Shown here: positions 8,701 to 17,035 of the stretch, piece after piece | Layout: every line of letters starts with the position of its first letter | How positions within the stretch are numbered: position 1 is the first letter of the stretch | Translations under genes and position numbers: made by a program | The notes under the pieces: model-generated | The model's input: only the letters and a program-made list of their open reading frames with translations | Databases searched by the model: none | Told to the model about the DNA's origin: nothing | Assembly: GCF_947331465.1 (NCBI RefSeq) | Contig: NZ_CAMZOK010000001.1 | Span: 124,001 to 188,000 of the forward strand | Source: Shimia sp. Alg240-R146 | GTDB taxonomy: Bacteria; Pseudomonadota; Alphaproteobacteria; Rhodobacterales; Rhodobacteraceae | Reading direction: 5' to 3' | DNA: 64,000 nt

Positions 8701-11595
8701 TTATGCTGCCCAGATTTTGCAGAGAGTACACTTGGTCTCCTGCATCTGGGTCACGCTGTCATAGCCATAGGTCTGCGCCGTGTTGGTGCTTTCACCCAAC
8801 ACATATGGATCGGCACCGGCGGGGTATTTGCTCCGCAGATCCTCTCCTTCGAAGTGACCGCCAAAGTGGAACGGCATAAAGGCAACGCCTTCGCCGACGC
8901 GGTTGGTGACCATGGCCATAACTTTGACCTTGGCGCCCTCCGCCCCTTCGACCCAGACCTGCGCCCGGTCACGCACGCCAAGATTATTCGCATCACGCGG
9001 ATTGATCTCGACAAACATGTCCTGTTGCAGTTCCGCCAGCCACGGGTTGGATCGGGTTTCATCCCCGCCCCCTTCGTATTCCACCAGACGCCCGGAGGTC
9101 AGCACGATTGGATAATCCTTGCTGAAGTCCTGCTTCTGGATCGAGGCATACATGGTCGGCAGACGATAGAACTTCCGGTCCTCATAGGTTGGATAGTCCT
9201 CCACCAGATCGCGACGCGGCGTATACAGCGGCTCACGATGCAGCGGAATCGGATCCGGGAAGGTCCACACGACCGCGCGGGCCTTGGCGTTGCCAAAGGG
9301 CGCGCACTCATGCTTGATCGCAACCCGCTGGATCCCGCCCGAAAGGTCGGTTTTCCAGTTGGTCTTGGGACCAGCCACGGCGTCAATCGATGCACGTTCC
9401 TCATCCGTCAGATCGCCATCCCAACCAAGGTCCATCAGCATCTGCATGGTGAACTCTGGATAGCCATCCTGGATCTCGGAATCGAGGCTTGCGACACCTT
9501 CGGCCAACAGGTTGTCACCATCCCGCTCCACGCCAAAGCGCGCACGGAATGTCAGTCCGCCCTCAGAGACACGTTTGGACATGTCATAAAGGTTCGGCGT
9601 GCCCGGATGGTTCATCTCTGCGGTGCCCCAACACGGCCACGGCAGACCATAGTAGTCGCCATCCGCAGGCCCACCATTGGCGCGCAACGTCGTGCGGTCA
9701 AAGGTGTGCTGGTTCGCCATATGCAGCTTGATGCGCTCCGGCGATTGTCCGGTATAACCGATTGTCCACAGACCTTTGTTGAACTCGCGCGTGACGCTTT
9801 CAACGTTGGGTGTGTTTTCGTCTTCCATCTCGATATTGCGGAAGAACCGGTCGGCCCAGCCAAACTTGTTCGCAAACATGCCCATGATTTCATGGTCCGG
9901 CTTGCTCTCAAACAGCGGCGCCACAACGGCGTCGCGCCATTGGAAGCTACGGTTAGAGGCGGTAACAGAACCACGGGTCTCAAACTGGGTACACGCTGGC
10001 AACAGATACACACCATCGGTGCGGTCCTGCATAACGGCGGAGACCGTGGGATACGGGTCAACCACGACCAGCATGTCCAAGTTCTCCATCGCGGTTTTCA
10101 TTTCTTTACCGCGTGTCTGGCTGTTGGGCGCATGCCCCCAAAGCACCATGGCCCGCACTTTGTCGGGGTTGTCCATGTTCTCGGGATCTTCAAGAACGCC
10201 ATCGATCCAGCGCGACACCGGAATACCAGTGAGGTTCTGAAGCGACTTTTCCTTGCCGTCAGCACCTGTGGTCTTGGCAAACTGGTTGCCCAGCCACTCG
10301 CCATCTTCTTCCCAAACACGGGCCCAATGCGCCCACGCCCCTTTGGACAGGCCATAATAGCCCGGCAAAGTGTGGCTCAGAACGCCAAGGTCGGTCGCAC
10401 CTTGTACGTTGTCGTGTCCACGGAAAATGTTGGTGCCGCCGCCTTCGGTGCCCATGTTGCCAAGGGCCAATTGCAGAATGCAATACGCACGGGTGTTGTT
10501 GTTGCCATTGGTGTGTTGCGTACCACCCATGCACCAAATCACGGTGCCGGGACGGTTGTTCACCAAGGTGCGCGCCACACGGCGCAGCTGCGTGCCGGGT
10601 GTGCCGGTCACACGTTCCACTTCCTCCGGGTTCCATTTCCGTACTTCGTCGCGGATCTGGTCCATGCCCCAAACACGGGTGCGGATGAATTCTTTGTCTT
10701 CCCAACCGTTTTCAAAGATGTGCCACAGAAGCCCCCAAACCAGCGCCACATCGGTGCCGGGACGGAACCGCACATATTCATCTGCATGCGCCGCCGTGCG
10801 GGTGAACCGCGGGTCACACACGATCAGCGGTGCGTTATTGCGCTCTTTCGCGCGCAGCACGTGCAACAGCGAGACAGGGTGCGCCTCGGCTGGGTTGCCG
10901 CCAATAATGAAGATGGCTTTGGAGTTATGAATGTCGTTGTAGCTGTTGGTCATGGCGCCGTAGCCCCATGTATTCGCCACACCGGCAACGGTGGTCGAGT
11001 GACAGATACGCGCCTGGTGATCCACGTTGTTGGTGCCCCAATATGCGGCAAACTTGCGGAACAGATACGCCTGTTCGTTGTTGTGCTTGGCAGACCCCAG
11101 CCAATATACGCTATCAGGGCCGCTTTCTTCGCGGATCTTCATCATGCCGTCGCCGATCTCGTCGATCGCTTGCTCCCAGCTGATGCGTTTCCACTCACCA
11201 CCCTCTTTTTTCATCGGGTACTTCAGGCGGCGCTCGCCATGGGCGTGCTCGCGGACCGATGCGCCTTTGGCACAGTGGGCGCCAAGGTTGAAAGGACTGT
11301 CCCAACCGGGCTCTTGCCCGATCCAAACGCCGCTTTGCACTTCGGCAACTACCGTACAGCCCACAGAACAGTGGGTGCAGACGGATTTTACGGTTTGTAC
11401 GGCGGTGTTGGCGGCGTCTTGCGCCTGCGCCTGTGTAACGGTGCCACCTGTGGCACCAATCGCTGCCAGCCCGCCAATGGCGAGACCGGAGCCGCGCAAA
11501 AACGTGCGGCGATCCACTGATTTTTCAGCAGCGGCAGACAGGATACTTGTCCGCTGGGGGCGTCGCGCAACCCCGTTGGTCTTTTTCCTAAGCAT
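8701..11595 (-). CDS. Formate dehydrogenase alpha subunit (Mo/W-bis-PGD, cysteine form), Tat exported
   Basis: A 964-residue catalytic subunit of the DMSO-reductase superfamily oxidising formate to CO2. A twin-arginine signal (DRRTFLRGSG, about residues 28-37) sends it to the periplasm. An N-terminal [4Fe-4S] site uses Cys73, Cys76, Cys80 and Cys108. The metal ligand region ARICHSTTVAG has cysteine at residue 198 where E. coli FdnG has selenocysteine, so no Sec recoding is needed. The ATG at 11595 has a GGAGG site; the frame is open to 11667 but the longer form has no ribosome site and would displace the Tat signal. The C terminus ends with CTLC, an unusual extra cysteine pair. Nearby tungstate uptake genes leave open whether the metal is Mo or W. 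Confidence 0.94.
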   Translation of the reverse strand: MLRKKTNGVARRPQRTSILSAAAEKSVDRRTFLRGSGLAIGGLAAIGATGGTVTQAQAQDAANTAVQTVKSVCTHCSVGCTVVAEVQSGVWIGQEPGWDSPFNLGAHCAKGASVREHAHGERRLKYPMKKEGGEWKRISWEQAIDEIGDGMMKIREESGPDSVYWLGSAKHNNEQAYLFRKFAAYWGTNNVDHQARICHSTTVAGVANTWGYGAMTNSYNDIHNSKAIFIIGGNPAEAHPVSLLHVLRAKERNNAPLIVCDPRFTRTAAHADEYVRFRPGTDVALVWGLLWHIFENGWEDKEFIRTRVWGMDQIRDEVRKWNPEEVERVTGTPGTQLRRVARTLVNNRPGTVIWCMGGTQHTNGNNNTRAYCILQLALGNMGTEGGGTNIFRGHDNVQGATDLGVLSHTLPGYYGLSKGAWAHWARVWEEDGEWLGNQFAKTTGADGKEKSLQNLTGIPVSRWIDGVLEDPENMDNPDKVRAMVLWGHAPNSQTRGKEMKTAMENLDMLVVVDPYPTVSAVMQDRTDGVYLLPACTQFETRGSVTASNRSFQWRDAVVAPLFESKPDHEIMGMFANKFGWADRFFRNIEMEDENTPNVESVTREFNKGLWTIGYTGQSPERIKLHMANQHTFDRTTLRANGGPADGDYYGLPWPCWGTAEMNHPGTPNLYDMSKRVSEGGLTFRARFGVERDGDNLLAEGVASLDSEIQDGYPEFTMQMLMDLGWDGDLTDEERASIDAVAGPKTNWKTDLSGGIQRVAIKHECAPFGNAKARAVVWTFPDPIPLHREPLYTPRRDLVEDYPTYEDRKFYRLPTMYASIQKQDFSKDYPIVLTSGRLVEYEGGGDETRSNPWLAELQQDMFVEINPRDANNLGVRDRAQVWVEGAEGAKVKVMAMVTNRVGEGVAFMPFHFGGHFEGEDLRSKYPAGADPYVLGESTNTAQTYGYDSVTQMQETKCTLCKIWAA

Positions 11596-11703
11596 TGTGT
11601 TCCTCCCTTGCTGTCCCGCTTTGGGGACTGGCTCGGTATTCACGAAATCCCGACCGGTGGGCGTCACGCAACCGGTGGTCGGGGGCGGGGTGATGTCGTC
11701 CGG

Positions 11704-11898
11704 CTAGAACCGAGCGCTATCGAGATAGGCGCGGGTATGCGCCGTGTCCTGCATCTTGGTGCTGGACAGATCAGCAGGCTGTGCTTCGGCGCTGTCAGGC
11801 GCCATAACGGCCACGGCTGCCGCAGCAGGCGCTGCCGCGGTTGCGATTTTCAGAAAATCGCGGCGCGAAGTGCCAGTGTCATCTGCAGTCTTGCTCAT
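11704..11898 (-). CDS. Formate dehydrogenase region Tat-target small protein
   Basis: A 64-residue protein with a twin-arginine motif SRRDFLK at about residues 11-17, an alanine-rich hydrophobic stretch, and a cleavage-like AEA site, leaving a mature part of about 25 residues. Short Tat-signal proteins of this type recur in FDH operons just upstream of the alpha subunit. The gene has a GGAGG-type ribosome site and lies 108 bases upstream of alpha and 53 downstream of the chaperone gene. The mature tail is too short for an enzyme. It may act as a Tat recruitment or quality-control peptide for the FDH complex. Family call is good; role unknown. Confidence 0.85.
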   Translation of the reverse strand: MSKTADDTGTSRRDFLKIATAAAPAAAAVAVMAPDSAEAQPADLSSTKMQDTAHTRAYLDSARF

Positions 11899-11951
11899 TG
11901 CTTCCTCCTTGGTCGGCCGGTTGGGGTCCGGCGGTTTCGGGGTCTTTCAGA

Positions 11952-12560
11952 TCACTCCGCCCCCATGCGGAATGCCTGCGTTTCAATCGCCATGAAGGCT
12001 TTGCCAACCGTGCCGACCGGCGCATACAGCACCGAATTTTGCGCGGCTTCGAGATCGGAAAAGAAGTGTTCGGCCCAAGGCGCGATGTGGCGAAAAAAGA
12101 AATCCTTCTGTCGGGCCACAGGCACCGCCGCGCCAAACCGGCCACGGATCATGCCCGACATCATCTCCATCAGGCTGGCGATATTGTCTTCGGGTTCGTA
12201 AACGTTGGGCGCCCGCGTGATGCGCAGCCCGGCCATATCCGCGCGCAAACTCGCCAGCGGCTTCTCATTCAAAAATCCGGTCAAATAATAGCTCGCAAAA
12301 GGCATCAACTCGCCCCGTCCAAGCCCGATGAACAGCGCGTTGAACTCGCTTTCCACCGCTTTGACGTTGGTCGCCCTCGCCACGCGGGCCAAGGTGCTCA
12401 CCGCCTGTCCCAAATCGCTGTCATCGCCCGCGAGTCCGGCTGTGCGCTCCAACAAACCTTTGTCGGCTGGCCCCGCCAAAAGCGCGGACAGGAAATCATA
12501 AAGATCTGCCCGCAGCAGATCCTCTTCGGCAATAGTGGGTTGCACAGCAGTATCAGTCAT
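11952..12560 (-). CDS. TorD/DmsD-family chaperone for formate dehydrogenase
   Basis: A 202-residue all-helical cytoplasmic protein with the TorD-like pattern RADLYDFLSALLAGPAD near the N terminus and the conserved EFNALFIGLGRGELMPFASYYL segment in the middle, equivalent to the family E-x(3)-L-F-x-G motif. Such chaperones hold the Tat signal and apo-enzyme of molybdo- or tungsto-enzymes until the cofactor is inserted. It overlaps the DUF3306 gene by four bases (ATGA), so translation is coupled. Its dedicated client is inferred to be the FDH alpha subunit two genes downstream. Confidence 0.9.
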   Translation of the reverse strand: MTDTAVQPTIAEEDLLRADLYDFLSALLAGPADKGLLERTAGLAGDDSDLGQAVSTLARVARATNVKAVESEFNALFIGLGRGELMPFASYYLTGFLNEKPLASLRADMAGLRITRAPNVYEPEDNIASLMEMMSGMIRGRFGAAVPVARQKDFFFRHIAPWAEHFFSDLEAAQNSVLYAPVGTVGKAFMAIETQAFRMGAE

Positions 12561-13177
12561 TGGCTCTCCATCGCGGGGGCGGCATCTGCAAATTCAAATC
12601 TCATCCGGCGGCGCAACGTTGGCGCCATCTCCTCCGGCTCAGTCTCTTCGTCCTGGTCAACAAAAGCCGGCTCAATCGGAACAATCTCCGGCTCGGCGTC
12701 CGCCAATTCCAGACTCTCTTCCTCCGGCTCACCCTCACCCGAGGTGTCCTGAAGGTCACCATCAGCCTCCGCTGCTTTTCGGGCCATTTCCTCAACGTGT
12801 TTGAGCATGCCCTTGCCGACTTGATACGCGGTCTGAAGCCCTTCAACGACCATGGCGCTGTCGGTGAAATCTTCTCCGTAGTCCACCAGCCCGTCGACAT
12901 TCGCCAACGTCGGATTGGTCAGCCAAAGCTTGCGCAACGCCCGCCGCCGCAAACGCTCCGGCACAGCTTTGGTCAAAAAGGCCGAGAAATCATCGCCCGC
13001 CTGCATATCGTCAGGGTCGCGCAACTCCAGCTCCGCCAGAATCTCTGCGTCAGGCTTTTCTTCCAGCGCCGCTTGCGCCTCCGCCTCGACCGCTTGCACC
13101 TCAGCACGGCTTTCGGCCTCTGCCTCGGCAGCAACCGCAGCCTTACGGCGCGCCCAGAAATCACCGCCGCCGTTCAA
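12557..13177 (-). CDS. DUF3306 domain protein of the FDH accessory set
   Basis: A 206-residue soluble protein. The N terminus reads GGDFWARRKAAV, typical of DUF3306, followed by an Ala/Glu-rich helical stretch and a conserved core RDPDDMQAGDDFSAFL with LRRRALRKLW. The C-terminal half is very acidic. It overlaps both neighbours by four bases, so three accessory genes are translated as one unit. DUF3305 and DUF3306 proteins accompany TorD-type chaperones in FDH operons; a role in FDH maturation is inferred and no catalytic residues are evident. Confidence 0.85.
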   Translation of the reverse strand: MNGGGDFWARRKAAVAAEAEAESRAEVQAVEAEAQAALEEKPDAEILAELELRDPDDMQAGDDFSAFLTKAVPERLRRRALRKLWLTNPTLANVDGLVDYGEDFTDSAMVVEGLQTAYQVGKGMLKHVEEMARKAAEADGDLQDTSGEGEPEEESLELADAEPEIVPIEPAFVDQDEETEPEEMAPTLRRRMRFEFADAAPAMESQ

Positions 13178-13731
13178 TTTGGCCTCCCGGTGCGCGGCGC
13201 GCGGAAAACATCCGACAGCTGCGAAATCCGTGGATCGCCGCGCCCGTCTTCAACTCCGTCCACCCGCGACTTGTCACGCCGCCGCTTCACGAACACCTCT
13301 TCTTCGTGGTGCTCTTGAACAAAATCACGGATCAGCGCCACCAAACCTTCGGGCATTGGCACCAATTCCAACAGCTCTTCGCCGCTGTCTGCATAGTCCT
13401 GACATTCGTAAGGCGACGCCGTCGCCAACAACACGTCATAAGGATGATCTGTGTCGCCTTCCGCACCATCGCGCATCACAACACCAATGCTCGGAACGCG
13501 TGCCGACAGGCCAGTCAAATATGCTTCGGTATCGGTATGCCACAACTCTAGCGGGACTGTTGCAGCGTGGTATTCGACAACATCGCCGTCTTCGCGCAGC
13601 ACCTGCCACTCAGCAGCCCCCGCGCCGGGAATAACGCTCACGGCTTTATACGCCCAAGGCGCCCACCGGCTGACCGAAGGCGTCCTGCGCACCACGATGC
13701 CCAAAGGCAAAGAGACTGGCGCTTGCCGCAT
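13174..13731 (-). CDS. DUF3305 domain protein of the FDH accessory set
   Basis: A 185-residue soluble protein beginning MRQAPVSLPLGIVVRRTPSV with the conserved RWAPWAYKAVSV segment of DUF3305, which continues into a small beta-rich domain. The ATG at 13731 is chosen because it opens directly onto the conserved domain; the frame is open to 13824 but the added residues are hydrophobic and unlike the family. It is the first gene of the long minus-strand FDH array, so the promoter lies between it and the divergent ferredoxin gene at 14068. The stop overlaps the DUF3306 start by four bases. Molecular role unknown. Confidence 0.85.
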   Translation of the reverse strand: MRQAPVSLPLGIVVRRTPSVSRWAPWAYKAVSVIPGAGAAEWQVLREDGDVVEYHAATVPLELWHTDTEAYLTGLSARVPSIGVVMRDGAEGDTDHPYDVLLATASPYECQDYADSGEELLELVPMPEGLVALIRDFVQEHHEEEVFVKRRRDKSRVDGVEDGRGDPRISQLSDVFRAPRTGRPN

Positions 13732-14067
13732 AATTATCGTCTTCCTCCCAATCCGGCCAAATCGCCGGACGTCAAAAAATATTTTGATCCAGAATATGAT
13801 CCCAGCGTAGACCGAGTTTGCCAAAGGATTTCAGAAAAAATGTACGGCAGAGGCAAATAACTGGACATTTTGTGCTTCTGACCTCTGCCCCTAGGGAAGG
13901 CAGGGACAGTTTGTCCCCGCAAGACAATAACCCATAGAATCACTCGGCTTTATCTCCACCCCTCAGACGCCCACCTGCGCGGGATGCAGGGGTTTACGTG
14001 GCTCAGGAAACATGCCTTTCTGACCCCCGCAAACGGGAGATTGCAGCCGGAGGAGCCAGACGACCCC
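13732..14067. promoter_or_regulatory. Divergent control region of the FDH array with inverted repeats
   Basis: A 336-base non-coding region between the two divergent FDH-linked transcription units. It holds GGCAGAGG at 13846-13853 matched by CCTCTGCC at 13882-13889 (28-base loop), and a short palindrome GGGACA-GTT-TGTCCC at 13903-13917. A strong ribosome site GGAGGAG sits at 14049-14055 for the plus-strand gene. The central AT-richer part (about 13770-13870) is the likely promoter area. The repeats could be a binding site for the FDH response regulator; this is not shown by the sequence. Confidence 0.5.
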
Positions 14068-16029
14068 ATGCCCAAATCATTGATTCTATGTGATTGTTCA
14101 AACACGTCTAACGTGCATTCCGATGCGCTTTCGACCGTTGACGGCATCACCTGCTCCAAGCTCTACACCGGGCTCTGCACCCATCAGACTGACGCAGCCG
14201 CAGCCGCGCTTTCGGGTGGCGACGCAATCATCGCCTGCCAGCAAGAACGCGCCCTCTTCACCGAAATGGCAGCTGATCTGGATCTGCCTGAACCGCATTT
14301 TGTCGACCTGCGTGACCGCGCCGGATGGTCTGATGAGGCCGCAAAATCCGGCCCAAAACAGGCCGCCCTTCTGGCAGACGCCCTGCGTCCGTCCCCGCCG
14401 GTCAAGACCTTTGATATCGTCTCCGAAGGGTTGTGCCTGATCCTCGGCGCACCCGAGGCCGCGCTACAGGCCGCCGCCGACCTCAAAGACCATCTCAATG
14501 TCACCGTTTTGCTGGAAAACCCTGACGATGCCCCGCTTGATCGCAGCTTTGACGTGGTCGCGGGTCGCCTGAAGTCCGCCAAAGGCGCGCTCGGCGGGTT
14601 CACTGTTCAGATCGACGCATTACAACAACTTGAACCCTCCGGCCGCGGAGCGCTTTCCTTTGGACCTGCGCGTGATGGCGGCCGCACCGAATGCGACGTT
14701 ATCCTTGACTTGCGCCGAGACCCACCGCTTTTCCCCGCACATGAAAAACGCGAAGGCTACTTGCACGCCGATCCGGGCAGCGCCCCTGCGCTGCGTGCCG
14801 CCATTCTCGAAGCATCCCACCTTGTCGGCACCTTCGAAAAACCCTTCTTTCTGGCGCTGGACCCGACCATCTGCGCCCACTCGCGGGCCGAACAAACCGG
14901 CTGCACCAAATGCTTGGATGCCTGCCCCACATCTGCGATCCGCCCTGATGGCGATCACATCGACATTGATCCCAACATCTGTGCCGGTTGCGGATCCTGC
15001 GCAGCGCTCTGTCCCTCTGGCGCCATCACCTACGACGATCCGCCCACCAGTTTTTTGTTCACCCGCATTGCTGGTCTGGCCGACGCCTTTCGGGCTGCGG
15101 GCGGCACGGAACCGCGCCTGTTGGTACATGACCGCGATTTCGGCGCTGAAATCATTTCGATGGCCGCGCGGTTTGATCGCGGCCTGCCCGCCGACGTGAT
15201 CCCGATGGATCTGGAACGGGTCTCGGGCTTTGGCCACGCCGAAATGCTTGCGGCAATGGCCTGCGGCTTTGCAGGTGTTGATATCCTCGCGGCGCCAACC
15301 ACAGACCGCAGCGCATTCGACACGGAACTGGGGTTGGCACAGGCGCTGTCTGGAACCCCGGAAGCTCTGCGCCTTCTGGAACCCTCAGAGCCGGCCCAAC
15401 TTTGCGACGCACTCTATGGCGTCACAACCAAAGCCCCTCTGATCGAGCCTATCCTGCCGCTTGGCACGCGTCGTCAGGTCACGCGCCTCGCTGTGAAAAC
15501 CCTGCAACCGGACCTCGCTGCACCGCTGCCTTTGCCAGAAAACGCCCCTTACGGCGCCGTGTTGGTCGACAAAGACGCCTGCACGCTCTGCCTGTCTTGC
15601 GCGTCCCTCTGTCCGGCTGGCGCGCTTGGCGACAACCCCGACATGCCGCAATTGCGCTTTCAAGAAGACGCCTGCCTGCAATGTGGTCTGTGCACCCACG
15701 TCTGCCCTGAAAACGCGATCACGTTGCAACCTCAGCTCAACACCGCCGACGACGCTCTGTCACAAAAGGTTGTGCACGAAGAAGCCCCCTGTGAATGCGT
15801 CGAATGTGGTAAGCCGTTTGGTGTGAAGTCCACCGTTGAGCGCATCATCGAAAAGCTCGAAGGCAAACACGCGATGTTCGCCACCTCAGACGCCGCCCGC
15901 ATGATCCGCATGTGCGAAGACTGCCGTGTGAATGCGCAGTTCCATCAACAGGACAACCCATTTGCGTCCGGCGAACGCCCCCGCGTGCGCACAACGGACG
16001 ATTACCTGTCCAAGCGTCGGGATCACTGA
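14068..16029 (+). CDS. Large multi-cluster 4Fe-4S ferredoxin protein linked to FDH
   Basis: A 653-residue cytoplasmic protein with at least four classical [4Fe-4S] motifs in two pairs: CTKCLDACP and CAGCGSCAALCP around residues 280-320, and CTLCLSCASLCP and CLQCGLCTHVCP around residues 505-555. There are extra cysteines near the N terminus (LCDCSNTSN) and a C-terminal CECVECGKPF / CEDC pair. Non-cluster regions resemble no enzyme I recognise. The ATG at 14068 has GGAGGAG upstream; a longer frame starts at 13984. It is divergent from the FDH array and convergent with the TupA/cytochrome chimera (7-base overlap). A role moving electrons between formate oxidation and a soluble acceptor or maturation factor is inferred. 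Confidence 0.85.
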   Translation: MPKSLILCDCSNTSNVHSDALSTVDGITCSKLYTGLCTHQTDAAAAALSGGDAIIACQQERALFTEMAADLDLPEPHFVDLRDRAGWSDEAAKSGPKQAALLADALRPSPPVKTFDIVSEGLCLILGAPEAALQAAADLKDHLNVTVLLENPDDAPLDRSFDVVAGRLKSAKGALGGFTVQIDALQQLEPSGRGALSFGPARDGGRTECDVILDLRRDPPLFPAHEKREGYLHADPGSAPALRAAILEASHLVGTFEKPFFLALDPTICAHSRAEQTGCTKCLDACPTSAIRPDGDHIDIDPNICAGCGSCAALCPSGAITYDDPPTSFLFTRIAGLADAFRAAGGTEPRLLVHDRDFGAEIISMAARFDRGLPADVIPMDLERVSGFGHAEMLAAMACGFAGVDILAAPTTDRSAFDTELGLAQALSGTPEALRLLEPSEPAQLCDALYGVTTKAPLIEPILPLGTRRQVTRLAVKTLQPDLAAPLPLPENAPYGAVLVDKDACTLCLSCASLCPAGALGDNPDMPQLRFQEDACLQCGLCTHVCPENAITLQPQLNTADDALSQKVVHEEAPCECVECGKPFGVKSTVERIIEKLEGKHAMFATSDAARMIRMCEDCRVNAQFHQQDNPFASGERPRVRTTDDYLSKRRDH

Positions 16030-16766
16030 TGCGCGATGGGCGCCCCAAGGTCGGCAGGGTCAATCCCCGCGACATAGGCCACGATGTCCTCGATCTCCTC
16101 CAAGGTGACCGTCACGGGCGCGATGGGCGATGGCCGCGTTTCGTCAAATTCCTCGATCACTTCGGGGATGATGGTGAACGATGGGTGCGGGTTCAGCACA
16201 TAGAAGATTTCAAACCGTTCCTGCCAGTCACCCATCGTGCGCAAAACGGCAAAGGACGGCGTCGATCCGATCCCCGCCATCCGGTTGATCTCGCCAATCA
16301 CGTGGCACCGTCCGCAGGCCCGCAAACTGGCGTCCTGCCCACGGCGCGCATCCCCGCTCAGCGCAACTTCCGCGACCTCTTCCTGAACCACAACCGGTTC
16401 GGAGAACACCGAGTCCCCATCAACTTTGAAGCTCAGCACCGTGCGCAATCCGATATCGCTGGTCAGCCATGCCGCGAAGGTTTCGCCGTGCGGGCTGTCC
16501 GTGGTCAGAACCAGCCCGACACCGACACCTTCCTTGGCAAAGACCGGCACGCCGGCCTCCCCCAATACCGCCTCCGCGTCACTCTCGACGACCGTGACAC
16601 GCACACCATGCTTCAGCGCAAACCGAGGCAACATGAACGCCAACAATCCGCTGTCGCTGACCTCAGGGGGCGCGGACAACGTCAGTGTCTTGCCCTGTGC
16701 CGAAAGTGGCCCGGAACCCAAACCCAAACAGACACACACGCAGCAAAGAAACCGAACAAATCCCAT
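16023..16766 (-). CDS. Chimeric protein: shortened TupA-like binding fold plus c-type cytochrome
   Basis: A 247-residue exported protein. After a signal peptide (about residues 1-24), residues 27-60 (LTLSAPPEVSDSGLLAFMLP...) match the start of tungstate-binding TupA proteins, and residues 97-124 (FAAWLTSDIGLRTVLSFKVDG...F) match the TupA C terminus; compare LEAWLVGERAKELIDGYQLNG in the TupA of this window. The middle of a normal TupA is missing. A haem motif CGRCH follows at 151-155 with a cytochrome c-like C-terminal domain. Its stop overlaps the ferredoxin gene on the other strand by seven bases. It may be a haem protein that lost or reshaped the anion site. Function unknown; the fusion reading is mine. 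Confidence 0.7.
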   Translation of the reverse strand: MGFVRFLCCVCVCLGLGSGPLSAQGKTLTLSAPPEVSDSGLLAFMLPRFALKHGVRVTVVESDAEAVLGEAGVPVFAKEGVGVGLVLTTDSPHGETFAAWLTSDIGLRTVLSFKVDGDSVFSEPVVVQEEVAEVALSGDARRGQDASLRACGRCHVIGEINRMAGIGSTPSFAVLRTMGDWQERFEIFYVLNPHPSFTIIPEVIEEFDETRPSPIAPVTVTLEEIEDIVAYVAGIDPADLGAPIAHQ

Positions 16767-16834
16767 GCACCAAGCCTAGATGCGACACTCTCCTTGCGTC
16801 AACATGGGGCAATCGCCACAAAAGGACCGAGACG

Positions 16835-17035
16835 ATGAGCGAAGATTTCAACATGACGATGCGCAAGTTTCTCAAGCAGGTTGGCGTGACCAGCCAACAG
16901 GCCATCGAAGACGCCATGCGCTCCGCCGGATCGGACACCACGGCGGGCAAAGAGTTCTCCGCCAAAATGGTGCTCACAATCGATGGGCTGGACATGGAAC
17001 ATGTCGTCACCGGCAAAATCAAAGGACGCGACTGA
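16835..17035 (+). CDS. Small DUF6494-type protein
   Basis: A 66-residue soluble protein (MSEDFNMTMRKFLKQVGVTS...) with a short N-terminal helix-rich half and a C-terminal strand pair (AKMVLTIDGLDMEHVVTGKI). The pattern matches the small DUF6494 family seen next to Mrp in Rhodobacterales. A GACCGAGACG segment rather than a strong ribosome site precedes the ATG at 16835. The stop TGA is immediately followed by the ATG of the Mrp gene, so the two are translationally coupled. The C-terminal half could be a partner for an Fe-S carrier; that is inference. Confidence 0.75.
   Translation: MSEDFNMTMRKFLKQVGVTSQQAIEDAMRSAGSDTTAGKEFSAKMVLTIDGLDMEHVVTGKIKGRD

Noticed and set aside
10990-11010. Possible selenocysteine at the FDH active site
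   Set aside because: The codon at the position is a plain cysteine codon within ARICHSTT, with no in-frame UGA.
8053-11520. A 1155-codon open frame on the plus strand across the FDH beta and alpha genes
   Set aside because: It is antisense to two clear enzyme genes and lacks a ribosome site or any domain. High third-position GC leaves the reverse frame open.
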